Source: Gymnogyps californianus
Lineage: Eukaryota; Chordata; Aves; Accipitriformes; Cathartidae
Length of the DNA stretch: 64,000 bases
Assembly (NCBI RefSeq): GCF_018139145.2
Contig: NC_059500.1
Span: 53,686,663-53,750,662 of the forward strand
Direction: 5' to 3'
Part shown: positions 11,001 through 23,000 of the stretch, piece by piece
How positions within the stretch are numbered: the first letter of the stretch is position 1
How the letters are laid out: each line of letters opens with the position of its first letter
Position numbers and translations under genes: made by a program
Notes under the pieces: model-generated
Told to the model about the DNA's origin: nothing
Database searches by the model: none
What the model saw: only the letters and a program-made list of their open reading frames with translations

Positions 11001-14000
11001 CCTAATCCTATCTTATGGAATCTGGTCATGCCTTGAGGCAAAAATGTTAGTTTACCATTGCAACATTAACAAAAAATCCCTCCTGTTACGGGTAGCCCTT
11101 GATATTCTTGTGATTCATGCAGATGTCCTATTTTTCACTTTGGAACTAAATTAACATATCCTGTCTTCTAGTAAGTTAGATGGTAAGCTACGCATGATTG
11201 ATTGTCTGAAGTGGAAGCATTTCTTCCTCTTAAACTTGTTGCCTTTAAATTTCATTATGAATTTACAAATAAAAGTAAATAGACATTCCCAGTCTATCAT
11301 ATTAGTTTTGTATATTGCTGTCATGTTTCCTTTTGCTAGTGTTTTGTGTAGAGTCCCAGATTTTTCAGAAGTTTTTACAGGCCTCTGATTACTGATAACC
11401 TCTTTCTCTGAATACCCACTGTTTCTGCTCTATCCTTTTTTTAGATAGGGGGACCAGAACTGAATACAGTTTTTCAGGTGAGGGCAAACCATTTATTAAT
11501 GTAATGACATTTTATTTCTGGTGTTATTTTCCATCACATTCTTCATGCATCCTGATACTTGTTTCCTTTTTGACCACCATTGCAAACCAACTAGTAACAC
11601 GCCTATGGGTGGGAGGGAAAATGGCTTTTGTATGTGAATGAAGCACTTAACAATCAGGCATGTGTACTTGTGTACTGAGGAAGAGAGTTACAAGGTAGGT
11701 GACGCAAGCCACAGGGCAACCATTTGAAAGCAAGACTTATCTGGAATTTGTTTTCAGAGATTTTTATATGGATAGTTTGTTGGAAATACCTAATCCTGCC
11801 AAAAAGGGATTGGGGAAGGGAATACATTTTTTAAAAAAATCTAAAGCACCCAAACTCTTGATAGCTGCCAGGTTTTTTGCCTTATCTTTCCCCTTTTTTA
11901 AACTAGTGGTGATAGAAATAAAAGACTATAACTTCCCATTTTGGTGCTGTGATGTGTTGTGTAATCCAAGTAAGACAAACTGAATTAAAACTTTATGTAC
12001 TGTGTTCTTTATTACTTCAAGATAAATATGTTTGTCACGATGTAATTCTGATTTTTTTTCTCCACAGTTTCTTTTTGTTCACCCGATATCTGAATTTTCA
12101 TGAACTTTCTTTTAATAGGCTGAGAGAGCAAGAAAGAAAAGAAGCAGAAGAAGCTAGTCAGAAAGAAATAGAAGAATGGGAAAAGTCACTTTTAGCTCAA
12201 GCAGCCCCTACAAGGATGGAGACAATGTGGGAGATTCCAGCTATTGGTCATTTTCTTTGTTTAGCACAACAGATTTTAAATTTACCTGAAATAGTATTCT
12301 ATGAATTGGAACGTTGTCTTCTGATGCCTCAGTGTAATGCTTTTTTATCTAAAATAATGACTTCTTTGTTAAGTCCTCCTCATCGGAGATCTACATTACA
12401 TCGCAGGCCTACACTTTCTTACAGCACTTGGGAAGCAGCACTCAGACAGAAAGTACAACACTGGTATACTGTTGTAGGGCAGACTGACAATCCTAATAGC
12501 TCTGCAGAAAAACTTGGATTGTGTCCCCAGTTTTTCAGAGTCCTTGGAGAAGTTAATCCCTTGGAGGAAAAACCATTTCATGAGCTACCATTCTACCAAA
12601 AAGTGTGGCTGCTAAAAGGTCTCTGTGATTTCGTGTATGAAACACAAAAGGATGTTCAGGATGCAGTGCTAGGTCAGCCTATCCATGAATGCAGAGAAGT
12701 AATTCTTGGTTATGACTACTTGGAGAATGCATATGTTCATTTTCCACAGTTCTGTGGTGCAGATGTTCGGATTTACAAACAAAAACCTTTTCGGGCTCCT
12801 GAATTCCCATCTCCTCCCATCAAAGTTAAAAAAGTGTCACGTATTAAATTGGAGAAAGTGAAACATGAATATGTAAGCAAAAGCAATGGGGAGGTCAGCT
12901 CTAGTGGTAGAGAAGAGCTGCTACATCATTCCAAGACAGAGAAAAGTATGGACTCCATTGTTATCTGTCCAGAAAAAAACCCACATTTAAGTAGCTTTAG
13001 AGTCACTACGGAGGAGATTAACAGTGAAATCAAGACCTCAAGAGTCTGCGACATGAAAAAAACTGATTGCTATAAAGAGAACTTGAGGAATTTGATTAGT
13101 TCAGGAGAGATTGTTGGTATAGGTGGTCACCCTAGTTCAGGAGAAACAAGGGCTGTGGAGAATGGACAAGGTTGTGCTGAAATGGCCGCAGTAAAAACTG
13201 AGATCAATCCATTCAAGGAGAACACACTGAAAGCTTGCCAAATGCATGTCAATGGCACTCGTAATGACAACCAAGACATAAATTACCATGAATCTGCTAA
13301 AGAAACAATGCTAGAGAACTCTCTGCAAAATAATAAGAAAGTAAATAAGTTGCGGGCAAAAAAGAAGAAAAAGAAAAAAAAGAAGTTGAAGGATATTCTA
13401 AATGAAAATCTACAGAGAAAACTTGATGACTTGCAAAGAAAGCGTGAGATTCATCTTCATCCATTCAAATCTTATAAATCTGAGATCCAGAACAAGTTGT
13501 TTATAATTAAAAAGAAAGCAAAACACAAGAAGCACAAGTCTGGTAAGTTGACCTTTTTACCTGTAGTAAAATCAGGAGGATACTGATTTTTTTTTAATTG
13601 TTTTCTTAGCTGATTAGTCTGCATTTTATTTTGTGAAACAGGACAGCCTTATTGCATTAGACTTTTCTGATGTTAATTTTAGTGTTAAAGTTTCCCATTC
13701 AATAACACAAGCATATAGAACAGGCTCATCAGCTGGTTAAACCATGATTAATTTGCAGAATGTATCTTTAGAGAACATAATTCATTGGGAGAGTTTGTTT
13801 GTTACAAAAAATATTTAGGAGAATGAATCTGACTGGTTAGCATCAGAGAGTGTAGCTTGTAATAGCAATCATGGAAATATTTCTTCTCTTTCTGATAATA
13901 CTACGTTATCCAAATTACAAAGAAATGCCGAGTAATTACATGAGATGATGAACCTAAAATAACCCCTACTGGAACTGTGCAGTCTTAGGTCACCAAACAG

Positions 14001-17000
14001 TACTGCTTTGACTGCAGGCCTGATCACATTTCTGCTTAGTCCAACAACCAAGATACAGAATTTATGCAGATGGCATTTTTATTACAGATGTGGGCAGCAT
14101 CTAGTTCAGTGTTTCAGGTAGGTGATACACGATCCAGATTTCAGTTAACTCACTGGAAAATTTTAAAACAATTTTAAAACAATAGAGTTACAAAGTCCTT
14201 AAGTCAGTTCAAATTGTCAGGTAGTTGTAGTATTTTTGATGTCGTATGAAGCACCATAAAGCTTGATCTGCTGTGCTGTTGAGTCATGGGCTAAGCTATC
14301 TGTGCTAGATTTTAGCAGACTGTTTCAAACATTACGTTTTTTGAAGCGACAGGCTTGTTTTCAGAACAGTGTAGATTGACTGGTAAATATCCAGGTAAAT
14401 ACTGGACTTCAGCTGAAAAGCAGAGAGCCAAAACCAAAAATCTGTGTAACAAAATGTTTTCTAAAGGGTAAGAGAATTCAGAGATCTGGTGCCAATGCAT
14501 TTTAGCTAGAAGTTGAGTGGAAATTTAAAGCTAAGAAAACAACTAATGTTTAGATCCCAAATATTTGTGCAGAATACCCAAAGAACTGTCTTACCATATA
14601 AATCACAAACTCCTCCCTCCAAAAAATTTCAATGCCCACATCTAAACGTTTTTAAGAGTCACAGCTGAAGTTCATATATGTAGTATTCAGCCAAAGTAAT
14701 GTATTTTACATCCACTTTTGTGACTGTTAGTTCACCAAATGTACCACTGTTTTCATTCTTCTTAAAACCAAAAAACCAAGAAAATGAATAATAACCCAGA
14801 TTGCAAACAAGGGCTCTTTAATTTAGAGAACTATTGGGAAAAAAACTGGGGACCAAGTGTCCTTTACTTTTATGTGAAAGTATTTAAAGTAGGTCGCCAT
14901 CTTCATTCTAACCTTCATTTTACAACACATACTTGCATGCAAAAATCTACTTTCTATGAATTAAGCAATGCTCATAGAACAGCATGTGTCATTTTTTAAT
15001 AATTATTGTTTTGAAAGACAACCACTGTTGGCAAAACAGACTAGCAATACTTGAAACTAGCTTTTGAAGTTAATTGATAGAGATGATGTTTACTGTGATA
15101 ACTGATTTTCTTATATGTGTCATAAAAATAACAAGTTCAAAAAAGCTGCCCGTTTGCCTCCATCTTGATATACTTAATAGCATATTAGCAGAATTTTTTT
15201 ATAGTTACAAATTATGGGGTTTTTTTAAAGATGAAAAGAGGCAAATTTTGAAGTGCTGTTAGAAGAACTGTAAATACTGGCATGTGAGTTTAAACTTTTT
15301 TTAAAGAAATGCATCATGAACAGCTATCACAGAATGATTGTGTTTATAATGAAAATATATTCTATAATATAATTTAGTGAAAATTCACATATTTTTAATT
15401 TCTAATTTTTAGTCTGTAATGTTAAAGAATTTTTGGTCTTGAGTAGATCCCAGACTAAATTCTGCACTTAGTGGAAACTGTAGTGCTTACTGTCATACGC
15501 TTAATCACAGTATCTAAATACAGGCAGTTCTTTTGGTTTGAAATTCCTGTCTTTTAATTGACACAGTGGAAATTAAGCTCATTAATAAAAGTGGAATCGA
15601 GAGAACTTTCCTTCAGTCAGTTTCCTTTTTGTACCTTACATATGGTGCGTGGATGCTAAAGTGAAAACAGAAATCCCTGGCTTTTCGTTTTCCCAGTTAC
15701 CTTATGTATATTGACCTGCATAGGTATTATGTGATCTCCATTTCTTGCAATAAGTTTTGTTTTCTGAAGTGCTAAAAAAAGTTTGGGTTTTGTAATATCT
15801 TAATACCAAGGCTCATCTAATGCTGGTTTGATACAGGATTATAATGGAGATTGTTTATCCAATTATCGTCTTTTGTGCTTTATGCTGAGCTTTATTAGAA
15901 TGTATTTTAGGACCCAAATATGTTTCAGAAGCTTGTTATAAAACAAGCTAGTGTTCCATACCACTAAAAACATGGGAGTTAAAACAGTTGTTCTTTCAGT
16001 TTTAATTTGTGGGTTTACGTGACTGAATAGTAAATTCAGCAGTAGAATGCCATGTACCTCTGTTTTTCCAGTTCCATATTCTGTCACAAGGAGCTTAACA
16101 TTATCAGAGGTAATTTCATATAGGAAATAATTTGTGTATAGTTTTGTTAAGAATATGTATCTGTAACTGTAGACCAGTACCAGATGCCATTAATCATCTG
16201 AACTTAGGTTTTAATTATACATATTTTCATCATCAGAGAACACTGCAGGTATAGTGTTACTCCCTTTCGTTGTCAGTTTCAGACAGGAAGGAGATCCCTC
16301 AGTGCAGGTGGAAGTCCAGAAAAGAGTAACAAAGTTTTCTGTCATGCATTCTATTAGTGTTTGCACAGTTTTGCAACCGTGACTGCACACAGAGATGTCA
16401 TGTATGTCTATTGAATGAGAAATGATGGAAATTCCTCTTCTCCACTTTCACTTTTCCTGTGTCTCTACTTGATCTCCTGGATCTGATAGTCTAAGTTACA
16501 CTCAGATGGCATGTTCATTTCCATTCAGGTGGAGGGCATAAAACAATCTTTTTCATCTGCAGGTGACAAGCGTTGTCCTGGGCATGATATGAAGAGTCCT
16601 GTTTCTTTTGGTACTCTCTTGTCCTTTATCTCTTAATAGGTTGAGGCATTTCCCTTCTTACTCTGACTACTTCTTCATTGCAAATTTTGACCTCGCTGGA
16701 GAAGATTTTCCTAAAACATTACAGTATTACGAGAAAGAGCTGTTCTTCCTATGCTTGTTAAGTATCCGTTAGTCCTGTAGCTGTTAGGCTGAAATGGATA
16801 GGATTGGATTGAATTCATGCTAATGCCTTATTGTTTTGTAATGTTTCATAATGTTTAAGGCTAAGTAGTATTTCTCAAAGCTCTTCTGAAATTCTATCTT
16901 CTGTTTAAAGATACCCTTACAATGTAGAACAGAGAAAGAGATTTGGTAAAACTTGTTCTGAATTCACAAAAATACTTTATTTAAATCTGATCATAGCCAT

Positions 17001-20000
17001 AATCACTCTTTACAATGTTCTTTAAAAGTACAGGAGGTAGAAGAGAGCATCAGGAATGTAAAAGTGAGTACCTTTCCTTATTTTTTAACAAGGTGATTTT
17101 TTTTTTTCCCCCATTGTTGGTTCCCGAAGGCAGCTAAATGTAACTTTGAGTCACAGTTCATGTTTCTATTGAGATGATTTGCACATTCCTGACTTGCTGT
17201 AGCGGTGGTACCCAAAATATGCTGTTCATGAATATAGACTGGTTGTGCAGGTTTTTTAGCCGAAAACTTCCCATAACTATTGTGAGCAAAACTTACTGGA
17301 GAACACGAGCATTACCATAGTTAGGAGGTTTTCTTACAAGTTATGAAAAGGAAGATGTAACTATTTCATTGAATCTGTGCTTTTAAAACAAGGTGATGGT
17401 TATTACTGTGGCAGTGTTCTGTGTCAGTAATATTGACAGAGTAGTACTGAATATAATGGAAAGATAGAATCAGAGAGAGTAGTTCTGTAAAGAACTTGCA
17501 TGCTACACATTCATTTTAAATGTTATTTTATTACTGAAGTTGCATAAATTAGGCTACAAATCCTTGAATTAGACTGTGACAGTGGTGATAGGTGTGTTCG
17601 ATCTGGACTAAGACAGCTATGCTGAAGTAAATCATGGGGTACAACAAAGATTGCAGTGCAAGGCACAGTACAAAAGCATGAGAATGCTGTGATTGCGTGC
17701 TTGAAACAGGGATTGGATGAAATTCAGAACATCCATAGGGTTGAGAAAATAGGAGGACCAGAGGCTGCTTGAAATGACTGTGATGTGCCTGAAGCAGAGG
17801 CTGAAATAAATGTAAGTTGAATCTCTTTTATTCCAATTGGTGTAGAAAACACCAATATAGCACACACCTTTAGAATAACCTTGATGTAAATTCTATACCC
17901 TGTACTTGTGCTCTGAAAGATTCGTAGCAGTCCACCTGCTTAAAGTCTATTTCACAGTATATTTTATTTCTTTACAGTACCATGACATTTTGTGTATGAA
18001 ATCAAGCATTGCTTGAATATGAAGAAATTAATTTAACAGCCTGGCAGCAGTTTTGTAGTGTCTGGTGTACTGTCCTTGGGACTTTAATCTTCACTTTTGT
18101 CCTCAGAGTTGTAAAAACTTCGTTGTAGTGTTGTTTAGCCTCTAGATCTGGAACAGCCTGTTAACCATGTTGAAAACATTAAATGAGGTGCTCTACCAAG
18201 TTGTAACAAAGTACTCAATGCATTAAGCTGCAGTGTCAGTACCTTCAGAAACATGTACCACTGAGGTTTTATTGAGTTTACTTACATTGTTCTGTAAATC
18301 AGCATTATTAATGCACTTGTTCAGACCTGCTTTGCTGTTTTGACTATATAAAAGCATATGCTGTATCAGTGTGGAAGCTTCAAAAGTCTATAATATAATG
18401 CTTCATTTTCCAGATTATTGCACATTATATTTTCTAAAAGAGGAGCTGTTGGGAGCAAGACAGAAGATTAGGACAATAAAGAGAAAACAGGACGTGCTCA
18501 GTAGTTGCCAAATCTTTGAAAGGCATGAAATGTGTCTTACAAATTTGTGAACAGGAAAATACAGGGCCAGTTTTTCAGTTTGAGTGGAGTTGCTGCTAGA
18601 ATGTAATGAGAAAACAGGAATTCTTGCAGGTGGAGGGGGCTAACTTAACTTTATTTTACCATGGCAAATACCACTGAGTTAGTGTTTGATGTCAAAAACA
18701 TCTGTTTCCCCATCTGGGGGAATGAGGCTCTGCTGCATATGTGGTAAAAATTGCGTGTTTATTAAAAATTATTTTTTAAATATATTTTTATTAAAAATTG
18801 TTCTATGTTGTCACTTTATAATTTGAAATATGGATTGACATTACTTTTATTCTTCAGGGAGGAGCCATGAGGACTCAAATATCATAGTTCATAACAAAAA
18901 GTTTTGCTAGATCTGTAAAAATGTTCCTGTTTTCAAGTCAAAATTATTTATGTTATGATAACTTATAAATGGGTTGTATTGTCCTTTCTGAGGTAATTTA
19001 GAAATGTCAACAGCATTTCTGTGGCTTGATGTTTTATTTGTCTACATTTCTATGCCACTAAAATAGGACTAGAAGAGATCTAAAATATCAGTTATTTATT
19101 TATTCCCCCTTCTTCACTCTCAGATGGCAAGACCAACTTGAGATGGCTTCTGCTTTAGTTTCATCTAATCTCCATAGTTTTTTGGATGCCCATAACTAGT
19201 GTCCAGGCCCTAGTTTTTATGTTACCTTGTTAATTGCCTGCACATCTATTCAGTGATAACATATGTGGAATTTGTTTTGGCTTGAAAGGAAAACCTGTGG
19301 CAGCCAGACATCTTCTGGACATACTGAACTTAAATAACATCTAAGAATTTTCTCAGAGCTGGCTAAGGGGCTCTTAGCTAGTAAAATGTTGATTTCCAGT
19401 GAATCTTAGAACAGAAATGTTCCAGCAGTGGTGTTATTTAAAAGGAATGAACGTGAAAGATCTATGGATCTGGATTTGTTTTTTACTTTCAGCAATGAGT
19501 TTGTTTAACAAATTACTTGATGACAATAAATATGTAGAAGGAAAATCGATAAAAACCAGCTCTTAACTATCAGTTGAAAGTATAAAATAATCCAATCTCT
19601 TGGAATTGAGATTAGAACAGACGATAACTCAAAACAGTATTAACTCAGGGAAGTCATATTTCTTCCACTCCACCTATTGTGATGACCGTTAATTTAGCAA
19701 TAAAAAATAAAAAGCAATAATGTTAAAATTGTTCACCTTCGAATTATTTTACTCATTTATTTTGGTTTAGTTTTGGTTTGTTATATAAAGTACTGTCTTT
19801 ACTCTGAGACTGAGTCATACATGAAACCTGGCATACACTATTTCAAACAGTACAAATATTTCAGTGCTTTCCAATACGACGTTCACTTACTTTGAAATCA
19901 GCTGTTCTCAGAATAGTGTTTGTTTAACATTCACTTTAGTGCTTTCACTAACCTCTGTTATTGGATTATACTAATACTCACTATACAGGTTTCCATCCTC

Positions 20001-23000
20001 ATCATCCTTCAAGCACCAGACACTGTCTGGGTGGACAGGGCAGTATCCAAGTTAACATTACCTGTGTCTGCTTAATACAGTTTTCAGCTTTTTTGGCAGA
20101 TGAGTAACAGCTTGCTCAAGTAAGTTTACTGTGGAACTGCATTTCTGCTGTAAGATGGAGTTTGTTTTCATTTAGAAAAAACAATGGTGTGATCGCTAAA
20201 ATGTTACGCAACTGCACTGTCCTTTACTGCAGATTGTATGCATTTTGACAGTGTTCTTGTTTCAATTTAATATCCAAGTGGTTTGTTTCAGCAGGTAAAG
20301 TCAGGAAACGTGCAAATTGAGCTTTTGGGCTCTGATGCTACCAGCTCTCGGTATAGGTTGTTAGCATGTTACTGGAGAGAAATATTACCTCAAATCAATG
20401 AAGAGTTTTGTTTTATATCCACAGATAACTGAATTATAGTTTAATTTAGGATAAGATTTGTTGTAGTTTGCTTGAAGAATAAAGTGATGGTGTGTTTTCC
20501 CTTTATTGTCTGGTAGAGAATGAAAAGGACTCTTTTATTTGTTGCACAGTCCTGATTCGTCCACTGAACATGGAAGGGCTCTTGCCTTGGGTGTCTGTGG
20601 TTATCCCCTCCCTAATATCAGGAACGGCTTAGCTCTCTGTCAATATTGGAGGTGGTATAAAAAGAGCTGATCCTCTCTTGCAGCATGGGAGGGGAAAAGA
20701 GATGATAGTTACAACTTCTATCCAAGGTAAGATGTCTCATAGTCTCTTCCCCTCTGAACTGAAACCTGGCTGAGATGTGGAGCCTGTTGGAAAAGGCAGT
20801 GTGGAGACATAGTTAGTAATTGTGGCACAGTAAAATCATGTTAGTGGGTGAATGTAAGGTTACACAGGAATAATATAGGCTGACATTTCCTAGCTTTAGA
20901 ACAGTTCCATTTGCAGCAAAGTAGATTTTTTTTAATATAGTTTTAATATATATATATTCGAATACAAACCAATTTTTTTTAATTCAGTAATGTTATTTTA
21001 TAATTCTGGCAAGGGGGAATAAAGCTCTTTTTTTTTTTTTTTTTTTTCCCCAAAGAAATGTTGACTATATTTGAAATTTAACTTTATATCAAAAAGAAGT
21101 AAAACTTTAATGTTTATTACAAGTATTGCCCTATAGTGGAAACAGGAATAAGAATAAATAAATATTTGTTTATCAATATTTATAAAACATTTATCAAATA
21201 CTTGTCCAAGTAAGTGTTTCTCTGCTCTGCAAAAAATAATTTAGTGTTGTAGCTGCTGCTGGGGGGAGGCCACTGTTAGTGCCTCAAGATGGTAGGCCTA
21301 ACAACAGCTTTTATGTAGTTGCAGCTATTGAAGGAGAAGGCCTCTTCCGCTGTTTCAAGATCATTATTTTCTTTGGAGTTCTTGTTTTAGTTTGGGAAAC
21401 TCTTAATTTGTTTTGATGGAGAGTGTTTTTCTCATTTCATTCTTACATGTTTAGGGAGAAGTGTAAAGAAATTGATTGGACAAAAGCATTTTCTGATTTA
21501 TCTTCCTTCTGTGCAGTGCAGTCCTGAGTTATTGATTCCTATGTAGTTGTTACTAATATATGTATACTGTGCAAGGTCGTCTTTTAAGGAGTCACAGAGC
21601 CATAGAAAAGCTGGTTGGAAGGAACATCTGGAGGTCACCTAGTCTGATTCCTTGTTTGAAGCAGGACTGTCACAAATACCCGATCAGGTCAGCTGTGACT
21701 TGAAGACCTCTAAAGATGGAAATCTACTTATTGAGCCACTGTTCTACCTTCCCCCTCCAAGAATTTTTGTACTGAAATTACTTTATTATTTTGTCTATGT
21801 GTAGAACTCTTGTTAAGTGGTTTATAAATTATGGCTAGTAAAAGCTGGGGACCGAGAGGTGGGAAGCAAGCAAGGTGTGTTGAATTGGAATAGGTGACCT
21901 GAAGAGATAATGCATATGAGCTTCCTTATTAGAAATATTTATTTTTTCTTCATTATTTCTTAGGTGTGTTTTTCTAACTCTGATTGCTTTCAGTCAGCAA
22001 TTAAGTATATTTGTACATTGAGTATGCTCTGAAAGGTACAGTGTGCTGTGATTCATAATGCATCTAGCTGCTGTCAGAAACATTACTTCATCTGCTGAAG
22101 TAAGTAATTTAAGCCATTTTAAATAGTCTCTTTACCTAGGATTATGGGCAAAGGAGCTCTAGCAGACCTCAGTGGAGTGGTTTGAGAAGTTGCAACTCAC
22201 AGTTGATGCCTGTTCAACCCCTTAGTGATTTTACCCTCCATACAGAATCTATGCACACCTCAGACTGGCAGTTGAAGCTCAGTGACTGCTCTGTGGTGGC
22301 ATGGCTGAAGTCTTCGCATGGTTATGCCACATGCGACAGGGCCAGCAGCAGGTAGCTGGTAGAGGCTGACATCCCTTACCATTGCTGTTGGTTTTGCTGA
22401 ATGTGTCAGCTTGTGGTCTGAGAATCTAAACTAGCAGATCTCAATAGATTTTTATTGTGGAAATCTGATCCTTGGTTAATTTTATCCAAAGACTTTTTCC
22501 TCGTAAAGGTAAGTGAATTGGAATATTTTTAGGTACTAAAGTCAGTTTGGAAACTGGACACAGGTGCGTTGTCTCAAGAATACTAAATAGAAGTTTTCCT
22601 TTATCATTTTCCTTGCTTGGAAAGCAAACTAGAAATAATAGTTTTGGAAAACCAGAGATAACTTTTTTAAGAGAGAGATTATCAGTACTATTGCTATAAC
22701 TTCTTTTGAATTTCAATTTGGTATTTTATAAGGATGTTACTAAGGTAGAAGATGAGTTTGCCAAAGTTAGTTTGCTGTATATATTAATTCTCTCCCATTG
22801 TGCAAATATCTGTAGTGTTTTCTTATTTTTTGGTATGTGATATGTGCCTGCACCATAGGACATGTGGTGTGTATAGTCATAAAGTGGGAAAGAGACTGTG
22901 GTGCTTCTCTGTACAGATGTATTCTTAGTTCATGGCAGATGTCAGCCTGGGAATTGTGTAAGTCTTATGGTACATATATTCTAGTAGGCATGCTTTCTGA

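Larger units (their letters stand above)
4744..12118 (+). other. KIAA2026: Intron 2
   Basis: This 7.4 kb AT-rich intron contains a long polypyrimidine stretch (9361-9432), a twofold 54-bp imperfect tandem repeat (10204-10311) and an ancient CR1 copy (11205-11590), annotated separately. Poly(G) and poly(T) runs occur near 7608-7632. Nothing else is recognisable. Confidence 0.8.

Noticed and set aside
11949..12118. Open frame upstream of exon 3
   Set aside because: It is intron sequence before the TTTTAATAG acceptor; exon 2 joins precisely at 12119 in phase.
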